From Pectobacterium carotovorum (GTDB lineage Bacteria > Pseudomonadota > Gammaproteobacteria > Enterobacterales > Enterobacteriaceae): DNA of 64,000 bases. Position 1 is the stretch's first letter. Every line of letters begins with the position of its first letter. The notes beneath the pieces were generated by a model, which was not told where the DNA came from, made no database searches, and saw only the letters and a program-made list of their open reading frames with translations. The stretch covers positions 1 through 64,000 of the forward strand of contig NZ_JAXAFK010000007.1 in assembly GCF_033898505.1 (NCBI RefSeq). The letters are read 5' to 3'. Of this stretch, positions 18,216-25,768 are shown piece by piece. A program made the translations under genes and the position numbers.

Positions 18216-18347
18216 GGGGTCAGTCCATCGAGAAAGTCAAAAAACATTAGCAGTTAATCATATAGCCATATGTGGCCTTTGTTAAATACCCAGCACCTAT
18301 TCGCAACCGTCTATCCGTGGGCGGTTACCAATAGGAAGGAGGAAACC

Positions 18348-18524
18348 ATGCAAGTACCGATATCAATCGCGCCGTTCCTCTGGTGGCACCAGACGGAGAC
18401 AAAGCCCGACTTTACGATCACCCACGGCAAAGGCCGTCAGGGGATCATCATACGTACCCGTTCAGCAAATTATGCCCAACGGGTTATCCGTTCTATCAAA
18501 TCAGTGATATGGGGGAAAGCATGA
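18348..18524 (+). CDS. Short early phage protein, possibly Fil-like
   Basis: A strong ribosome site AAGGAGGAAACC directly precedes ATG 18348, so the 58-aa product (MQVPISIAPFLWWHQTETKP...) is chosen over the 84-aa frame. In 186 and Fels-2 the gene after cII is the filamentation gene fil, a protein of similar size, so it may be a Fil-type division inhibitor. I cannot confirm this from sequence alone. Its stop overlaps the next start (ATGA). Confidence 0.5.
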   Translation: MQVPISIAPFLWWHQTETKPDFTITHGKGRQGIIIRTRSANYAQRVIRSIKSVIWGKA

Positions 18525-19030
18525 CAGCCTTTACCATCAGCAGTATGCAGAATTTGCCCGCTGGGCTGCGCAATGTTATCAGCAAGCACTTTGCCGATAG
18601 CCGCTGGCGTGAAACCTGTGCCTATTACAACAGCCTGCACGAACGTGATCGTTTGACCATCTGCTTTCATGCGCAGATGAAAAAGCGCCACACCATTTAC
18701 CGTCTGGAAGAAATGCCAGCGGCTGAGCGCGAGCGGATTGTTTGCGCGATTGATGAACTACGTAATGCTTTTTCAGAAAGCCGCCGTGGTGGTGTAAGTA
18801 TCTTAACGTTTTTGGGTAGGTTAAGTGTTAGCGAAAGACGTGCATTATTTATGCACGCAGGACTGAGTGAAAAAGAGTTTAATCAACCATTTTGGCATAT
18901 AGAAAATATTGATAATAGTTCATGTCAGTGGAGTAAACCAATATTCCGAGCACTAAACGAATTGGTGAGTTTATTTAACACCGCCCCCGACATTCTGACG
19001 GCAATTAAACCCGAAGAATATCTGAATTAA
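18521..19030 (+). CDS. Hypothetical early phage protein
   Basis: The ATG at 18521 overlaps the previous stop by four bases (ATGA), implying translational coupling, and gives 169 aa (MTAFTISSMQNLPAGLRNVISKHF...). The product is helical and charged with no recognised domain. The second half is more AT-rich than the first, which may reflect mosaic origin. It belongs to the early replication operon. Confidence 0.55.
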   Translation: MTAFTISSMQNLPAGLRNVISKHFADSRWRETCAYYNSLHERDRLTICFHAQMKKRHTIYRLEEMPAAERERIVCAIDELRNAFSESRRGGVSILTFLGRLSVSERRALFMHAGLSEKEFNQPFWHIENIDNSSCQWSKPIFRALNELVSLFNTAPDILTAIKPEEYLN

Positions 19031-19091
19031 ATAACCCATAAAATTAATTAGGCGCTTAACCGCGTCGGGACTCCCTTTATCTGAGGATTAT

Positions 19092-19340
19092 ATGCACATG
19101 TATAAAACAGTCGGTCAGGCGATGCATCGCAAGGCTGAAAGCGAAGGCATTCAGTTAATGCTTTCTCAGGCACGCACCGAGGCGAAAGCCGATGCGCACA
19201 CGTCTTTTTCTTCTCGTCTGGATAAGCTGGCGACTCATGCCGCTATCAATGAATTAAGCAGCGTGGAAATCATCGAATTATTACGGCAGGAATCTGACGC
19301 CTTTAATAATTCCGGTTCAGATATTCAGGCGGTGATGTAA
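19092..19340 (+). CDS. DUF2732-like phage protein
   Basis: This 82-aa helical protein (MHMYKTVGQAMHRKAESEGIQLML...) resembles the DUF2732 proteins found between cII and A in P2/186-like phages. GAGG lies six bases upstream of the ATG. Its stop overlaps the next start (TAATG). Function unknown; position suggests a role around replication or early control. Confidence 0.65.
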   Translation: MHMYKTVGQAMHRKAESEGIQLMLSQARTEAKADAHTSFSSRLDKLATHAAINELSSVEIIELLRQESDAFNNSGSDIQAVM

Positions 19341-19648
19341 TGGAAAACCCCGCTTATAACCGCGTCGATATCAACGGCAATTATGCAATAGCGAAAGTCG
19401 GCTATGACTTTGCGCTGGGCGAAATCAAATGCGGGAAAGAAGACGGCGACCAGCCGTATTTATCCACGCTGGCCGTTTATCAAAATCCCGTCAGCCTCAT
19501 TAACGATTTTGTGCATCGTGCTATCGCCACAGAAATTTGGCGCGGCAATGTCACCGACTCAAAGAAGCTACTGACAGAAAGCAAGCGTTTTGCGGCGTTG
19601 TGCCAGTCAGCCTTTGACCAGCTCAACAACGATAAGGAGACCGAGTAA
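19340..19648 (+). CDS. DUF5405-like phage protein
   Basis: A 102-aa product (MENPAYNRVDINGNYAIAKVGYDFALGEIK...) that resembles the DUF5405 proteins of P2-like prophages, beside DUF2732 and the TraR/DksA-like protein. Start and stop each overlap the neighbouring gene by one base (TAATG), so the block is translated as a coupled unit. Function unknown. Confidence 0.65.
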   Translation: MENPAYNRVDINGNYAIAKVGYDFALGEIKCGKEDGDQPYLSTLAVYQNPVSLINDFVHRAIATEIWRGNVTDSKKLLTESKRFAALCQSAFDQLNNDKETE

Positions 19649-19872
19649 TGCCGGATTTAATGGACATGGTGCAGCAGCGCCAGCAAGACATGTTAGAGCA
19701 CCAGATCGCCAACGCCCGGAACAGGTTACCCGTCGTATCTGCGTTTATCTGTGAAGATTGTGATCACCCCATCCCTGAAGCGCGCCGCGCTGCAATCGTC
19801 GGCGTGACCCGCTGCGCGTCCTGTCAGGATATTCTCGAAAAGAAACGTAAGCATTATCGGGGTGGGTTATGA
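19648..19872 (+). CDS. TraR/DksA-type zinc-finger protein
   Basis: A 74-aa protein with a C-terminal C4 zinc finger: CEDC and CASC separated by 17 residues, the DksA/TraR zinc-finger spacing, and an N-terminal helix. TraR-like proteins bind the RNA polymerase secondary channel and imitate DksA-ppGpp. Phage homologues are standard neighbours of gene A in P2-like prophages. It may adjust host transcription during lytic growth. Confidence 0.85.
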   Translation: MPDLMDMVQQRQQDMLEHQIANARNRLPVVSAFICEDCDHPIPEARRAAIVGVTRCASCQDILEKKRKHYRGGL

Positions 19873-20150
19873 GCCCTCGCATTATGCCCGCAGGGCTTAT
19901 TCGTCCCAATTGCCCACCGTCTCCGCCGTCTTCATCCCTTGATCCGCTGGGATTGGCAATCCAAGCGCGTGCGTTGGCGGTGCTGATCGACGCTCACGAG
20001 CGAGAAAAAGCCGATTTAACTCAACTGGTTCTAAGCGAAATTAGTGATTTTTTTGCAGGTATCGGCCAACCCGGCGCACCAGAAACGCCGGAAGAAATGC
20101 AGGCCGCATTAATGGCGCGTGTTGAATCAGTGATGCGCGATCATCAATGA
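19869..20150 (+). CDS. Hypothetical phage protein upstream of A
   Basis: A 93-aa protein overlapping the zinc-finger gene and gpA by four bases at each end. It begins with a Pro/Ser-rich stretch (NCPPSPPSSSL) followed by an amphipathic helix. No recognised domain. The tight ATGA overlaps tie it to expression of the replication initiator. Confidence 0.5.
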   Translation: MSPRIMPAGLIRPNCPPSPPSSSLDPLGLAIQARALAVLIDAHEREKADLTQLVLSEISDFFAGIGQPGAPETPEEMQAALMARVESVMRDHQ

Positions 20151-22528
20151 CCATTACCCACCGGGGGCGCTCCGCTCCCACCCCACCGCCACCTTTCCCC
20201 GGCAGCACCCGCGATGCGTTCGTGGGTGCGCATTCATGGAATGCCCCCCGCCCGGCCATCGTGCCAGAAGAGAGACAGCTTACCCGTGAGGAATGGACTC
20301 AGGGGCAAGCCGTTTTAGCGAAAATTAACCAGCAACCGCACTTCCTGCGGGAAATATGCCTGAATCGTTACGCTTACCTGAAAAAAAATAAAGGGGTGTT
20401 GAGCGCTAATCGTTTTCTAGTTAACAGCTTTATGCAGCGCATGTGGCCGCGTATTGAGGCAATCAATAGCCGCCATGCCATGAACCGCCACGCCTCCGAG
20501 CGTTTCTTGTCTGAATCTGACGCTTATCAAACACTGCCCGGCATGAATGACAAAGCGCTGGGGCGTCTGGCTGCGCGTATTTCCGGCCAGATATTTTCCG
20601 CGTATGAGGAAATGAGCGATGCCATGAAAGAGGAGCACGGCGGCCAGCCTGATGATCTCTTTACCGATGCAGCACAGGCCGAGCTTTTCGGCCATGTCGC
20701 CAGCATGGCGCGTGCGTTCAATATCACCCCACTTTTCTGGAAGAGCTACCGCAAAGGTACGCTGGATATACGCAAGGCGATAGCCAGCGTTTCCCGCCTG
20801 ATTAATGAGGAATGGTGGGTTCGTCAGCTTAAAGCCCAGCGCACCCGCTGGCGTGAAGCGCTGAATATTGCCGTCGGTCAGGTCAGTAAGAAAGCGTCAC
20901 CCTATGCCAGCAAGATGGCGATCCGCGATGTACAGGCGCGTCGCCTTGCCAACATGGATTACCTGAAAAACTGTGAGCTTGAGAACGTCGCAACAGGCGA
21001 ACGTATCGACCTGATCGATAAAGTGATGGCGAGTATTTCTAACCCTGAAATCCGCCGTATGGAGCTGATGAGCACTATCGCCGGGATTGAGCGTTACGCC
21101 AGCGAACAGCGAGATGTCGGGATGTTTATCACTATTACTACCCCGTCGAAATATCACCCGACCCGCGTGATCGGTAAGGGCGAAAACGAGAAAGTCCAGT
21201 TTAACAGGAGTTGGGACAGTGAAGCGTTTACGCCGAAAGACGGCCAGCGCTATCTGGTAAAAATTTGGAGCAAGATGCGCACGGCATTTAAAGACGCAGA
21301 CCTGAAGGTTTACGGGATGCGCGTTGTCGAGCCGCATCACGACGGGACACCCCACTGGCACATGATGCTGTTTTGCAAGCGCGCATATCGCCAGTCAGTC
21401 ATCGATATTATGCGCCGCTACGCCCTGAAAGAAGATGGCGACGAGCGCGGCGCAGCTAAGTACCGCTTTGAATGTAAACACCTAAATAAGGGCGGCGCGG
21501 CTGGCTATATCGCAAAATATATCAGTAAAAACATTGATGGCTACGCGCTCGACGGTCAACTGGATAGCGAAACCGGAAAGCCGTTGCGTGATATGGCCGC
21601 CGCAGTCACAGCGTGGGCGTCAACGTGGCGCATCCCTCAATTTAAGGCTATCGGCATCCCCACAATGGGCGCGTACCGTGAATGCCGAAGTAGCCCATTG
21701 CGTACCGTCAATCTCACTGACCAGTTCGATGAGCAAGTCGAAGCCGTTCGTTGTGCCGCCGATGCTGGCGACTTTGCCACATACATGACAGCGCAGGGCG
21801 GCGCGAATGTTTCCCGCGAACTGCAAACGGTGCGTGTTGCGCGCCGGGTGTCAGACACGCTCAACGAGTATGACGAAGAAGTGCAACGGGTTGTCGGGAT
21901 TTTCGCCCCGCATTTGGGTGCCGGTCATGTTTTTGAAACCCGGACAACCGAGTGGCGCATCGTTTCTAAAGCCGTTGACCTTGAGCCTTTGACTTTAAAA
22001 AGCGCCCCCGGCGCGCCTCGGAGTCCTGTCAATAACTGTGGGTTGGGTGCCCAACGGTCGGGCGCAGATGTCAAAAAACAGGCCGAAAACAGCGGCATAG
22101 CAACGACATCAGAAACCGATAACCCACCGATTGATTGGAATGACAACGCGGCTGTGAGGGCGCTAGGAATGCGTCTGCGTGAGCAATCCGTCAGGAAAAA
22201 CCATAAGCAACGCGATTTTAACCCCAATAGCCTCCGCGATCCGTCACCGTCAGCCAGATTGACGGGTGAAGAACGGGAGCGGATACCCCGTATTCAGCGT
22301 GATTTATTCCAGCGCGGCATCACCGTGCAGCGCTGGGAACTAGAAGCGCTGGCGCGTGGGGCAAAGATGAAGGTGGACGGCGAGCTTATTTCATACCCGG
22401 CGGCTGATGAGTGGCCGGGGTTTAGTAATCAGATGGAGATTGAAGAAAATGGGTATGACGGTAAAGCAGTTAATCAAAGAGTTAAAGAAGATGCCCCAGA
22501 ACGCCCCGGTTGTATGGCAAGACCATGA
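20147..22528 (+). CDS. A: Replication initiator endonuclease gpA (HUH superfamily)
   Basis: The 793-aa protein is a P2 gpA-type rolling-circle initiator (P2 gpA is 761 aa). The HUH metal motif is HWH at residues 403-405 within GTPHWHMMLF. The catalytic tyrosine pair is Y454 and Y458 in YIAKYISK, close to Y450 and Y454 of P2 gpA. The protein nicks the origin, which in P2 lies inside gene A, and joins covalently to the 5' end. The C-terminal part (about 620-790) carries low-complexity and charged segments. It ends the early operon, with two small genes overlapping or following. Confidence 0.93.
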   Translation: MTITHRGRSAPTPPPPFPGSTRDAFVGAHSWNAPRPAIVPEERQLTREEWTQGQAVLAKINQQPHFLREICLNRYAYLKKNKGVLSANRFLVNSFMQRMWPRIEAINSRHAMNRHASERFLSESDAYQTLPGMNDKALGRLAARISGQIFSAYEEMSDAMKEEHGGQPDDLFTDAAQAELFGHVASMARAFNITPLFWKSYRKGTLDIRKAIASVSRLINEEWWVRQLKAQRTRWREALNIAVGQVSKKASPYASKMAIRDVQARRLANMDYLKNCELENVATGERIDLIDKVMASISNPEIRRMELMSTIAGIERYASEQRDVGMFITITTPSKYHPTRVIGKGENEKVQFNRSWDSEAFTPKDGQRYLVKIWSKMRTAFKDADLKVYGMRVVEPHHDGTPHWHMMLFCKRAYRQSVIDIMRRYALKEDGDERGAAKYRFECKHLNKGGAAGYIAKYISKNIDGYALDGQLDSETGKPLRDMAAAVTAWASTWRIPQFKAIGIPTMGAYRECRSSPLRTVNLTDQFDEQVEAVRCAADAGDFATYMTAQGGANVSRELQTVRVARRVSDTLNEYDEEVQRVVGIFAPHLGAGHVFETRTTEWRIVSKAVDLEPLTLKSAPGAPRSPVNNCGLGAQRSGADVKKQAENSGIATTSETDNPPIDWNDNAAVRALGMRLREQSVRKNHKQRDFNPNSLRDPSPSARLTGEERERIPRIQRDLFQRGITVQRWELEALARGAKMKVDGELISYPAADEWPGFSNQMEIEENGYDGKAVNQRVKEDAPERPGCMARP

Positions 22529-22634
22529 ACAGGACGACAACGAAGAGAATGAATACAACGCGGCGGTTGGTTCATGCCATGAGGCGGAGCACATCAATGT
22601 CCACGGCGTGAAAGCCGTTGTTTTGAAATGGTGA
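22449..22634 (+). CDS. Small hypothetical protein overlapping the end of A
   Basis: The chosen ATG at 22449 has GGAG about 10 bases upstream and gives 61 aa (MGMTVKQLIKELKKMPQNAPVVWQDHEQDD...). The frame overlaps the end of gene A by 80 bp in another frame. Proteins of this type, with a KQLI(K/E)EL..MP start and an acidic middle, are common small phage proteins. Function unknown. Confidence 0.6.
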   Translation: MGMTVKQLIKELKKMPQNAPVVWQDHEQDDNEENEYNAAVGSCHEAEHINVHGVKAVVLKW

Positions 22635-22639
22635 AGAGA

Positions 22640-22909
22640 ATGCCTAAATCCCCCGCAGACCGTAAAGCCGCCCAGCGCGCACGTCAGCGTGATGCTGGCG
22701 TGGTGAAAATCGAGATTCATGTTGATACGCAAGAGCTGGAGATGCTGAAACGGAATTGCGCCCTACGTCGTCCAGGGCGCGATCCGTATGATATCGACGA
22801 ATACCTGACCACGTTAATTCGTCAGGACGCCGCTGCCCTACAGCACAAAATAGCCGCGCTAAATCAGCGTAACTGCCAGAGATGCGGGGAAAAAACTTCC
22901 CGTCGCTAA
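22640..22909 (+). CDS. Small DNA-binding-like phage protein
   Basis: The product MPKSPADRKAAQRARQRDAGVVKIEIHVD... (89 aa) has a basic N-terminus, a short beta segment VKIEIHVDTQE and helices, suggestive of a ribbon-helix-helix-like fold. A CQRCGEK motif near the end has one CxxC pair. A start at 22628 is possible. It is the last gene before the hairpin at 22986-23020. Confidence 0.55.
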   Translation: MPKSPADRKAAQRARQRDAGVVKIEIHVDTQELEMLKRNCALRRPGRDPYDIDEYLTTLIRQDAAALQHKIAALNQRNCQRCGEKTSRR

Positions 22910-22975
22910 GTGCTGCCTATCCGGTGCGTCTGAGTGCTGGAACACACAAGGCTGGCATGATTTAAAGTTAATTCT

Positions 22976-23024
22976 GTGACATGTCACGGCGTGAAATGTT
23001 TAAGTGACATGTCACGCCGTTTTG
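22976..23024 (+). terminator. Early-operon terminator containing two GTGACATGTCAC palindromes
   Basis: ACGGCGTGA (22986-22994) pairs with TCACGCCGT (23012-23020) and TTTTG follows, giving an intrinsic terminator after the replication operon. Built into it are two identical 12-bp perfect palindromes GTGACATGTCAC at 22976-22987 and 23004-23015. A doubled palindrome goes beyond what a terminator needs and could also bind a dimeric protein. Confidence 0.6.
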
Positions 23025-23098
23025 TATAGCGATGAACATATAACCAATCAGTCACCCGTAGCACACTAAGTGATTGACGAAAATTTCAATACGTAAAA

Positions 23099-23118
23099 TA
23101 CTGTATGTGCATACAGTA
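23099..23118 (+). promoter_or_regulatory. LexA (SOS) box
   Basis: TACTGTATGTGCATACAGTA is a perfect 20-bp palindrome fitting CTGT-N8-ACAG exactly, and closely matches the recA box at 63341-63356 (CTGTATGCGCATACAG). It lies 22 bp upstream of the small frame starting at 23140. In phage 186 the antirepressor gene tum is placed after A and is controlled by LexA in the same way. Confidence 0.88.
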
Positions 23119-23139
23119 AAAATAAGGAAATGGCACCCC

Positions 23140-23316
23140 TTGGAAAACACGGAACACATACAAGCCGTTTTGTCGCGGGTTCAGTTAATCGCTGACATGT
23201 CGTTAGTGGCTCAGTGCGATGTTGAAGAATTAAAAACCGCGATGTCAATCATTGCGGATTTGGCAAATGGCACTATAAAAACCTTAGAACATCAAGAAAC
23301 TAGAAGTAAATCATAG
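23140..23316 (+). CDS. Small SOS-controlled protein, possible Tum-like antirepressor
   Basis: The frame downstream of the LexA box has a TTG start at 23140 preceded by AAGGA and encodes 58 aa (LENTEHIQAVLSRVQLIADMSLVAQCDVEELKTAM...; first residue Met). It is helical and acidic. The longer frame from TTG 23074 would cross the operator and is less likely. Position and SOS control resemble tum of 186, which inactivates CI after DNA damage, but the sequence is short and I do not recognise it. Confidence 0.5.
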   Translation: MENTEHIQAVLSRVQLIADMSLVAQCDVEELKTAMSIIADLANGTIKTLEHQETRSKS

Positions 23317-23516
23317 ATAGCCTAATATCACTTTATCTCTGGCTATATTTATTGCATTCATCGTAGGTCTAATCATGATGCTGTTGATTGAAGTGTAAGA
23401 GTGCATTTTTCGACGGTATACTATCTGATTTGAATAAATACCCGCACACCATCGTAAAAACAACGTTTCATAGCACTAACGATTATGGCGAGATTGTACA
23501 ATTCGCTATGCTAGCG

Positions 23517-24383
23517 CTAGCTAAATTTAACAGGGAATAATGGTTCATTTAATTCTCTTCCGTGAAAATTTTTATAACGGGGATCCTTGCGAGCCTCATC
23601 TGAAAATATTGCCCGATTACTCTCTATTCGCAGGTGACCTGAATCTAATAAACGGTGGAGATCTGAAGCAAGTGCAATACCGTTTTCAACACTAGGTACA
23701 CCTCCTGATGCATGGCTTAAAATGTGACAGGCATCAATTGCAAATCGAGTGCCGGTAATTGCACAGCATCCTCTCCAGTTTGCTAAAACGTCCTTTCTAA
23801 ACTTACCTTGAGATTTTCGAACTTTAGTAGTCGAATAACCGTCTTCAACGTATGAACGCTGCTCAAATGTTGGTAGCGGTTCAGAGACTTGCTGTATGGA
23901 ATATTGGCTAAACTTAAATTCTTCCCAAAGATGTTTACCTACTATTTTTCCCTGACGGGCACACCAATTGGTGAAAGTTCTTCTATCATATTCATCTAAG
24001 GATAACAGCCACCTCTGTAGTTCGGTGGTAGGTAATGAATTTGGATGCGATGGGAGGTTTTGCGATGGTGGTGCCAATCTCTCCATTTTTTCGCCACGGC
24101 GGTAGGGAGGTAACTTCAATGTGTCTTTCATTGAAATTGTGCCAGCAGCATTGGTCCTGACGCTAAATTGACCAGCGTACTCAATTTTTTTAGCTGATGT
24201 AGATTTTGGAGGCTTTCTGTTATTTGCCATCCAGAGCTGAACTTGATGCAATACTTCACTTGCCTCCAGCCCCTCGCTTATCAGCTTTTTGACATGATTT
24301 TTAACCTCTTGTTTATTTGGTAAGTACACGAATAGATACGGTGAAAGCTCTAAAATTTCCTTCATTGTAGTTTTTTTAGCCAT
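23517..24383 (-). CDS. HNH endonuclease domain protein (moron)
   Basis: The 288-aa protein has a C-terminal HNH module (about 200-285): WRGCCAITG...AIDACHILSHASGG, then ENGIALASDLHRLLDSG. This resembles the HNH_2 type, with DACHI as the first His motif, Asn in ENG and the final His in DLHRLLD. The N-terminal 190 residues have no recognised domain but contain basic and Pro-rich segments. It is read opposite to the early genes and is more AT-rich. The type is found in restriction-like defence nucleases, so it could be an anti-phage moron; the target is unknown. Confidence 0.7.
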   Translation of the reverse strand: MAKKTTMKEILELSPYLFVYLPNKQEVKNHVKKLISEGLEASEVLHQVQLWMANNRKPPKSTSAKKIEYAGQFSVRTNAAGTISMKDTLKLPPYRRGEKMERLAPPSQNLPSHPNSLPTTELQRWLLSLDEYDRRTFTNWCARQGKIVGKHLWEEFKFSQYSIQQVSEPLPTFEQRSYVEDGYSTTKVRKSQGKFRKDVLANWRGCCAITGTRFAIDACHILSHASGGVPSVENGIALASDLHRLLDSGHLRIESNRAIFSDEARKDPRYKNFHGRELNEPLFPVKFS

Positions 24384-24559
24384 AAATCACCCGTTCAAAA
24401 TTTTCCAAAAATGATTAAATTGGAGTCGCTTTTAGCGTGCATTCATGATGCATGATTTTGCATGCATATAATGTCTCACCTTTAAGAGCGTGCTACCAGT
24501 GTTGTCGCGCTTTCAACTGACTAATGCAACTGCATGAAAAGCGAGACATAAAGCGGGCA

Positions 24560-24578
24560 GGCGTGGCGGGGATAGCAT
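24560..24578 (+). other. cos: cos site (packaging cohesive-end sequence)
   Basis: GGCGTGGCGGGGATAGCAT closely matches the 19-base cohesive-end sequence of P2 (GGCGAGGCGGGGAAAGCAC, from memory) and more so that of 186. It lies in the 368-bp gap 24384-24751, beyond the end of Q, as in P2, and the rest of that gap shows no gene. The terminase (gpM with gpP) would cut here. Confidence 0.85.
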
Positions 24579-24715
24579 TGCGCGCAAAGGTGTTTAGACG
24601 TGATTCATCCCGCACCGATGCGCCTCGCTGTGAAGTGCTCGGCTTTGATATCATGCATGGGGTTGGTTTTTTATTGGTGCGCGTAGAACGCGATTGGTGA
24701 GTCCTGGAAGGGATG

Positions 24716-24740
24716 TAAAAAAGCCGCTGGTTAGGCGGCT
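24716..24740 (-). terminator. Terminator of the P-P'-Q operon
   Basis: AGCCGC (24722-24727) pairs with GCGGCT (24735-24740), with a T run on the minus strand (complement of 24717-24722), 12 bp past the Q stop. Confidence 0.8.
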
Positions 24741-24751
24741 GAGCTGCTGGG

Positions 24752-25768
24752 TTACTCTTCTGTTAGTTTGTAGGGCTTAAATGCGATCACCTCAATGCCT
24801 ACCACATCATTAATTTCTTTCATTCGTTCCTGTAGTGGCGTCAGCTCGTTCCTGACAAACACCTGACTGGCATTTACCACATCCCCGAATCCGCCTGTAT
24901 TATTCGGGATAATCCCCATCATCTGCGGCGGTACGCGGTGAGCACTGAGCAGATCGTCACGGCTGGCATTTTTGATGTTAAAGAAATCGTCTTTCGTCGC
25001 CACCTCGCTTAACGGCACAATCTTGATACCGTCGGGCTTACCATTGGGGGCATAGAAAAACAGGTTCTTAAAATTCCCCAGCCCCTTTGTATTACTCATT
25101 GCGGCGCGCAGCTTGTCTACGTCGGTGCCGCTTTGTGCTGCGTCGGTCACATACATGATGTAACCCGCGTGCGCGCCATTCTGGTAATACTTGCGCCGGA
25201 ACAGCGTCGCTGACTCATTCAGCCATGCCGAGTTCAACGAGCTGATATATTCCGGCAGGCCGTACATTTCCTGATTGATATCCGGCTCCAGCAAATGAAA
25301 CACGCTACCCGGTTCAAAGCGGTGCGGCTCTTTGAATGACTGCACGAACCAGTAAACATCGTCCTCTACCCCGCGTCGGGTGTATTTTGCCGGGCTGGAG
25401 TCTAGGCGCAGGATGCCGCCTGTGCGGTTCAGGCGCTTTTCCAGAAATGCATTACCAAACACCAGATAATCCAGCGCAAAGCGGCTAAAATCCTGCTGAC
25501 TCAATAGCGGGTGCGGGATAAAGGTGCTCGCCAGAATGTTACGTTTCACGTAAATCGGTGAGCTGTGGTGTACCGCAGCACGCAGGCTTTTAGCCAGTCC
25601 GCTGAAGTTGATCGGCGGCTCAATCCATCGTCCGTTATGGATACACTCGGCATAGTCCAGAATGTCGCGGCGATCCAGAACGGCGGACGGCTCACCAAAA
25701 GTGAAAGCCTCCATTGGTTGCGCCTGGCTAACGGGCGCAGATTTTGACTGGAATTTACGCTTTTTCAT
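24752..25768 (-). CDS. Q: Portal protein gpQ
   Basis: The 338-aa protein is the P2-type portal (P2 gpQ 344 aa), a dodecameric ring at the capsid vertex through which DNA is packaged. Recognisable segments are EAFTFGEPSAVLDRRDILDY near the start, KRNILASTFIPHPLLS, GSVFHLLEPDINQEMYGLPEY and the C-terminal RVPPQMMGIIPNNTGGFGD. Its start overlaps the stop of the upstream ATPase paralogue by four bases, so translation is coupled. Confidence 0.95.
   Translation of the reverse strand: MKKRKFQSKSAPVSQAQPMEAFTFGEPSAVLDRRDILDYAECIHNGRWIEPPINFSGLAKSLRAAVHHSSPIYVKRNILASTFIPHPLLSQQDFSRFALDYLVFGNAFLEKRLNRTGGILRLDSSPAKYTRRGVEDDVYWFVQSFKEPHRFEPGSVFHLLEPDINQEMYGLPEYISSLNSAWLNESATLFRRKYYQNGAHAGYIMYVTDAAQSGTDVDKLRAAMSNTKGLGNFKNLFFYAPNGKPDGIKIVPLSEVATKDDFFNIKNASRDDLLSAHRVPPQMMGIIPNNTGGFGDVVNASQVFVRNELTPLQERMKEINDVVGIEVIAFKPYKLTEE

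Noticed and set aside
19869-20150. Treating the Pro/Ser-rich frame before A as spurious
   Set aside because: Rejected as spurious at first for its composition, but the exact four-base overlaps with both neighbours make it a likely gene, so it was kept with modest confidence.
20147-22528. Origin of replication position inside gene A
   Set aside because: P2-like origins lie within A, but I could not identify the nick sequence with confidence, so none is annotated.
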